A DNA stretch of 64,000 bases from Chryseobacterium defluvii (GTDB lineage Bacteria; Bacteroidota; Bacteroidia; Flavobacteriales; Weeksellaceae). Below the pieces are notes generated by a model. That model searched no databases. It was given only the letters and a program-made list of their open reading frames with translations, and was not told the DNA's origin. Location: contig NZ_RBXB01000002.1 in NCBI RefSeq assembly GCF_003634775.1, forward strand, positions 248,001 to 312,000, read 5' to 3'. Position 1 is the stretch's first letter, and the number at the start of each line of letters is the position of its first letter. Both the position numbers and the translations under genes were made by a program. Of the stretch, positions 60,488-64,000 are shown piece after piece.

Positions 60488-60495
60488 TAGTTTTG
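60488..60495 (+). promoter_or_regulatory. Candidate -7 element of queG
   Basis: TAGTTTTG fits TAnnTTTG, 11 nt before the queG ATG. No TTG lies at the expected -33 distance. Confidence 0.35.
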
Positions 60496-60506
60496 CAATG
60501 TAAAAT

Positions 60507-61448
60507 ATGAATTCAAATGCCGGAAAATATTCACAACTCATTAAATCCAAAGCAATAAAGTTTGGATTTCAGGACTGTGGTATTTCCAAAGCAGATTTTT
60601 TAGAGGAAGATGCACACCATCTGGAGACTTGGTTGAAGAATAATTTTCATGGAGAAATGAAATACATGGAAAATTATTTTGATAAAAGGCTTGATCCTCG
60701 ACTATTGGTTGAAGGCTCCAGATCTGTAATTTCCCTGTCCTATAATTATTTCCCGAAAGAAAAAATACCAACTCTTGAGAATTTTAAGATCTCTAAATAT
60801 GCCTATGCCGAAGATTATCATGAAGTGATTAAAGAAATTCTCCGTGAAATGGTTGCCGAATTGCAGGACGAGATCGGTGACTTCGGATTCAGGGTATTTG
60901 TAGACTCTGCTCCTGTCCTGGAAAGAAGCTGGGCGAGGAAATCAGGGATAGGATGGGTAGGCAAAAATGCCAATCTGATCACAAAACAAAGCGGGTCTTT
61001 TTATTTTTTAGCAGAAATCATTTGCGATCTGGAACTTATACCGGACCATGAAACAACAGACCATTGTGGTACTTGTACCAAATGCATGGATGCTTGCCCT
61101 ACGGAAGCTATCATATCAGATAAAATCATTGATGGCAGCAAATGTATTTCTTACGCCACCATAGAACTGAAAAATGAAATCCCCGAATATTTCAGGAATA
61201 AAATGGAAGACTGGATGTTCGGCTGCGATATTTGTCAGGATGTATGTCCCTGGAACAGGTTTTCCAGTCCCAATCTTCAAAGCAGGTTTACCCCCAACGA
61301 AGCGCTTAAAAATTTCAAAAAAGGAGAGTGGAAAGAACTTACTCAGGAATTGTTCTCGGAAATATTCAGAAAATCACCTGTAAAAAGAACAAAATTTGCA
61401 GGATTGAAGAGAAATATTGAATTTTTGGAACGTTTTTCCGGTAAATAA
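60507..61448 (+). CDS. queG: Epoxyqueuosine reductase
   Basis: Cobalamin- and Fe-S-dependent enzyme of 313 aa that reduces epoxyqueuosine to queuosine in tRNA. Motifs are YFDKRLDPRLLVEGSRSVI, KSGIGWVGKNANLI, and two ferredoxin-like clusters CGTCTKCMDACP (about 187-198) and CDICQDVCPWN (about 244-254). It is somewhat shorter than E. coli QueG (379 aa), as is usual for Bacteroidota, because it lacks the C-terminal HEAT part. It is monocistronic. Confidence 0.95.
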   Translation: MNSNAGKYSQLIKSKAIKFGFQDCGISKADFLEEDAHHLETWLKNNFHGEMKYMENYFDKRLDPRLLVEGSRSVISLSYNYFPKEKIPTLENFKISKYAYAEDYHEVIKEILREMVAELQDEIGDFGFRVFVDSAPVLERSWARKSGIGWVGKNANLITKQSGSFYFLAEIICDLELIPDHETTDHCGTCTKCMDACPTEAIISDKIIDGSKCISYATIELKNEIPEYFRNKMEDWMFGCDICQDVCPWNRFSSPNLQSRFTPNEALKNFKKGEWKELTQELFSEIFRKSPVKRTKFAGLKRNIEFLERFSGK

Positions 61449-61813
61449 TATGCTCAATTTTTGGTGATGATTTCTTTTCTGGAAATTTTGGTTTCCAAAA
61501 CTGAAGTGGTTAATCAGCCATTCCTTAAATTAAGTACTTTAAGGAGGAAAAGATTTTACAATGATAAAAGTTTGATAAAGCCCTTCTTTAAAAGAAAAAA
61601 TGACTTTCAGGAGACTAGAATCTCACAGAAAATCAACGTTTTTTTTGTATTCTTTTAGGAGCTATTTTCACTCTTATTTTAAATCTTTTTTGTGATTTAG
61701 AATTTTTACGCATATTTACTAATATTTCATACTTAAATGTAATCATTTTTTCGATAAAAACAAATACTTTTGAGAAAAATTAAATTAAATTTTTATTAAA
61801 TCGGTCCAAAAAT
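61449..61813. other. 365-bp AT-rich gap without a supported gene
   Basis: The gap contains a 65-codon open frame at 61461-61658 starting with TTG, but it is basic, without family resemblance or a promoter. The second half is very AT-rich and probably holds the promoter of the TIGR02117 gene. No repeat or RNA was seen. Confidence 0.5.
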
Positions 61814-62497
61814 ATGAGTGTGAAAATGGTATTAATATCTCTCCTTAAAATAGTAGGAATTGTAGTAGGAATTATTCTTCTGTATGGGTTATTAGGTTAT
61901 TTGCTGCCTTTTATAGAAATTAAGGCAAAAGAAGATGGTCATAAAAAAGAAATTCCGATTTATATTTATACCAATGGAGTTCATACGGATATTGTGATGC
62001 CGGTAAAGAATGACCTGCAGGATTGGGGTTCCAAAATTCCATTTTCCAACATACGTTCCCAACAGACGGATTATAGTTATATAGGTATCGGATGGGGAGA
62101 TAAAGGTTTTTATCTGGATACACCTACCTGGGCCGACCTGAAATTTTCTACGGCATTTAAAGCTGCTTTCTGGCTGAGCGAATCTGCAATGCATTGTACG
62201 TATTATAAGACAATGAAAGAAGGAAGTGACTGTAAAATGATCATGATCAGCAGATCGCAGTATACTAATCTTGTGCGGTTTATAGAAGACAAATTTGACA
62301 GGGATCAGAACGGGAATTTTATTTTGATTCCCACAGATGCGGTATACAGTGATCATGATGCTTTTTACGATGCAAAGGGAAAATACAGCTTCCTTTATAC
62401 CTGTAATACATGGTCCAATGATGCTTTAAAAGCAGCCGGACAAAAAGCCGCTTTCTGGACTCCTTCAGATTTCGGGATATTTCAGCACTATAAATAA
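61814..62497 (+). CDS. TIGR02117 family protein (DUF2459)
   Basis: Protein of 227 aa with an N-terminal TM helix (ISLLKIVGIVVGIILLYGLLGYLL, about 8-30) and a periplasmic domain. The segment IPIYIYTNGVHTDIVMPV, then SYIGIGWGDKGFYL, and near the C-terminus FLYTCNTWSNDALKAAG, are typical of the family. The Cys-Asn pair and the upstream His in GVHTD resemble papain-like catalytic residues, but no activity is established. It is followed 6 nt later by an L,D-transpeptidase-domain gene, forming a pair that may act on the cell wall. Confidence 0.88.
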   Translation: MSVKMVLISLLKIVGIVVGIILLYGLLGYLLPFIEIKAKEDGHKKEIPIYIYTNGVHTDIVMPVKNDLQDWGSKIPFSNIRSQQTDYSYIGIGWGDKGFYLDTPTWADLKFSTAFKAAFWLSESAMHCTYYKTMKEGSDCKMIMISRSQYTNLVRFIEDKFDRDQNGNFILIPTDAVYSDHDAFYDAKGKYSFLYTCNTWSNDALKAAGQKAAFWTPSDFGIFQHYK

Positions 62498-62503
62498 AAT
62501 AGA

Positions 62504-63142
62504 ATGAAGACTTTTAGTACAATACTGGTCTGTCTTCTTTTATTCTCATGCAAGAGTGAATCCAGGAAAGAATATATTGCTGTTTCTGAAAATCAGGTTA
62601 AAAAGCCTGAAATCGATTTTACCAAAACAAAAATAAAAGCTGAAGAAGCCTTAAAGTTTTGTAAATCCAAAGGTTTCAGTACGGATTTTTGTATCCTTAT
62701 CGATATGAGCCTGCATTCCGGGGTTAAAAGATTTTTCGTCTGGGATTTTAAGAAACAAAAGGTTTTGAAAAAATATTTGGTGGGTCATGGTTGTGGGATG
62801 AATTCATGGAGTAGGGATCAATCCAAAGATAAACCTCAATTCAGCAATGAGGATGGAAGTCATCTTTCGTCATTAGGTAAATATAAGCTGGAGGGTAGAG
62901 GGTATAGTGATTGGGGAATTAATGTAAAATATCTGATGCATGGCCTTGATGAATCCAATAGCAATGCTCTGAAAAGATTTATAGTATTTCATTCGTGGAA
63001 CCTAATGAGCGATGAGGAAATATTTCCTCATGGATCTCCTGAAGGTTGGGGTTGTCCTACGATCTCCAATAATGCCATGCGGGAAATTGATCCCAAGATT
63101 CAAAATTCAGAAAAACCGGTCCTGATGTGGATTTATGAATAA
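62504..63142 (+). CDS. Murein L,D-transpeptidase catalytic domain protein (YkuD_2 type)
   Basis: Predicted lipoprotein of 212 aa (lipobox LFSC, Cys about 16). The catalytic domain has FCILIDMSLHSGVKRFFVWD, LVGHGCGMNSWS and, near the end, FIVFHSW followed by HGSPEGWGCPTISN with the candidate nucleophile Cys and catalytic His. This is the YkuD_2 subgroup, which differs from the classical L,D-transpeptidase at 8818. It lies 6 nt after the TIGR02117 gene and is probably translated with it. Confidence 0.88.
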   Translation: MKTFSTILVCLLLFSCKSESRKEYIAVSENQVKKPEIDFTKTKIKAEEALKFCKSKGFSTDFCILIDMSLHSGVKRFFVWDFKKQKVLKKYLVGHGCGMNSWSRDQSKDKPQFSNEDGSHLSSLGKYKLEGRGYSDWGINVKYLMHGLDESNSNALKRFIVFHSWNLMSDEEIFPHGSPEGWGCPTISNNAMREIDPKIQNSEKPVLMWIYE

Positions 63143-63287
63143 GAAACGGTTCGTTTTTCATATTTTTGCAGTGATATGGCCCGTTTTCCCATTTTTTTAC
63201 GAGATCAACGGAACATCTTTCACACCAAAATCTTAAACAATTAATAAATATTTTACAATGTACTCAGAAATTAAGAAGTTGAAACTC

Positions 63288-64000
63288 ATGAAAAAGATCT
63301 TTTTTGTATTCCTTTTTTTATCGGTAAAATTTATAACCGCACAGGCGCCGGATAATTCCTTATATGGATATTTTGAAGAAAAAGGAAATAATACTTTTTA
63401 TAAAAGCTTTAATTTTGATGGAAATGGAAAAGTGTTCATTGCTGATATGGATTACGGAGAATATTTTACACGTAATGACAGCCTTATCATCTATCCGGAT
63501 AAAAGCATCTTTATCTTCAAAATTAAAAAAGATAAATTGATAGGTGCCTCTGAATGGGTTAAGAAAGGTACCTGGATCATCAATAAAGACAGTACACAAA
63601 TCGGAAATAAGGTTATTTCTCCAAAATCTAAGGAAAAAGCCGAACTATTGGCAGAATACTATGATAAAACTAAAAAAAGTAATGACCTGGATGTATTGTT
63701 TTCAGATGAGTTTCCAAAAATTAATGAAGAGCTTTGTAATAAGGGACTTGCGAAAGCCTGTCTTAATCTCTTTGGACTAAAAATGCTTGAATATACACCC
63801 GGAATTTTGAGTGATGCAGACAAAATCGCATCCAAAAAACTAAAGCCTCATCCGGAATTAATCGCTCTTTCCAAAAAAATTATTGCCCTGGGTGAGCCGG
63901 AAGGTTATACGGTATTAGGTTCTTATTATTATACCTTAGGTTTACGAAAAGAAGCTTTTCAGATCTGGGATAAAGGAGAAAAGAATGGAAGCCACAAGTC
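63288..64000 (+). CDS. Secreted protein with possible Sel1-like C-terminal repeats, 3'-truncated by the window edge
   Basis: An open frame from ATG 63288 (or 63258) runs off the end of the window. The N-terminus MKKIFFVFLFLSVKFITAQ is a Sec signal peptide. The mature part is beta-rich at first (YGYFEEKGNNTFYKSFNFDG), with paired GTWIINKDSTQIG, then helical with CNKGLAKACLNLFG and, at the edge, LGSYYYTLGLRKEAFQIWDK, which resembles a Sel1/TPR repeat. No function is recognised. Confidence 0.75.
   Translation, partial: MKKIFFVFLFLSVKFITAQAPDNSLYGYFEEKGNNTFYKSFNFDGNGKVFIADMDYGEYFTRNDSLIIYPDKSIFIFKIKKDKLIGASEWVKKGTWIINKDSTQIGNKVISPKSKEKAELLAEYYDKTKKSNDLDVLFSDEFPKINEELCNKGLAKACLNLFGLKMLEYTPGILSDADKIASKKLKPHPELIALSKKIIALGEPEGYTVLGSYYYTLGLRKEAFQIWDKGEKNGSHK

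Noticed and set aside
61461..61658. Possible 65-aa ORF after queG
   Set aside because: It starts with TTG, is highly basic, has no recognisable domain, signal or promoter, and could be chance in AT-rich DNA.
1..64000. Prophage, insertion sequence, integron or CRISPR-Cas
   Set aside because: No transposase, integrase, capsid, Cas protein or array of direct repeats was found among the genes or gaps. The TssBC pair is not accompanied by phage tail genes.

Overview
The window looks like chromosome of a Flavobacteriia bacterium, most likely Chryseobacterium or a close Weeksellaceae relative. The evidence is AT-rich DNA, promoters of the Bacteroidota type (TTG, about 20 nt, then TAnnTTTG), many lipoproteins, the gliding/T9SS-associated lipoprotein GldD, Bacteroidota-type (subtype iii) T6SS sheath genes, two M13 peptidases and LytTR regulation. 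No insertion sequence, phage, integrase or CRISPR array was seen. The left edge cuts a subtilase and the right edge cuts a secreted protein.

Layout. 1-2.6 kb: subtilase end, lipocalin-like and OmpA lipoproteins. 2.6-6.2 kb: a four-gene cassette (UbiA-type phosphoribosyltransferase, DprE1-like, DprE2-like, HAD phosphatase) that resembles the mycobacterial pathway to polyprenyl-phospho-arabinose. 6.2-8.3 kb: PrcB-like lipoprotein, cysteine desulfurase, thioredoxin. 8.37-8.66 kb: three tandem tRNA-Asp genes. 8.8-16.7 kb: L,D-transpeptidase, retropepsin/PDZ protein, carboxylesterase, surface lipoprotein, NarL-type two-component pair, outer-membrane protein. 17-21 kb: tyrS, an ECF sigma factor, lipA. 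20.9-28.9 kb: AraC/MFS pair, a cytoplasmic MVL-type lectin, SpoIIAA-like protein, FAD oxidoreductase, Crp/Fnr regulator, a surface protein with a stop codon in its signal peptide, vWA and SIMPL proteins. 29-34 kb: amidohydrolase-NTF2 fusion, LytS/LytTR pair, Blc-like lipocalin. 34-40 kb: cinA and tandem M13 metallopeptidases. 40.2-42 kb: an isolated tssB-tssC contractile sheath pair. 42-48.7 kb: mutY, a 170-bp hairpin element, gldD, a PfkB kinase, a SurA-like chaperone, a flavin oxidoreductase and an alpha/beta hydrolase.

49-57.9 kb is the most system-like region: a very large hybrid histidine kinase, a lone receiver, a membrane HEAT-repeat protein and a processive family-2 glycosyltransferase in one tight transcription unit, facing a TPR plus beta-barrel YaiO-type outer-membrane protein. 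I infer a signal-controlled exopolysaccharide synthesis and export machine. 58-64 kb: HD hydrolase, rhodanese, outer-membrane protein, queG, a TIGR02117 protein paired with a second L,D-transpeptidase, and the truncated last gene.

The best candidates for undescribed biology are the DprE1/DprE2/UbiA/HAD cassette, the kinase-receiver-HEAT-GT2-YaiO locus, the orphan TssBC sheath, the 170-bp hairpin element between mutY and gldD, and an orphan leader-peptide/terminator element near 16.8 kb.
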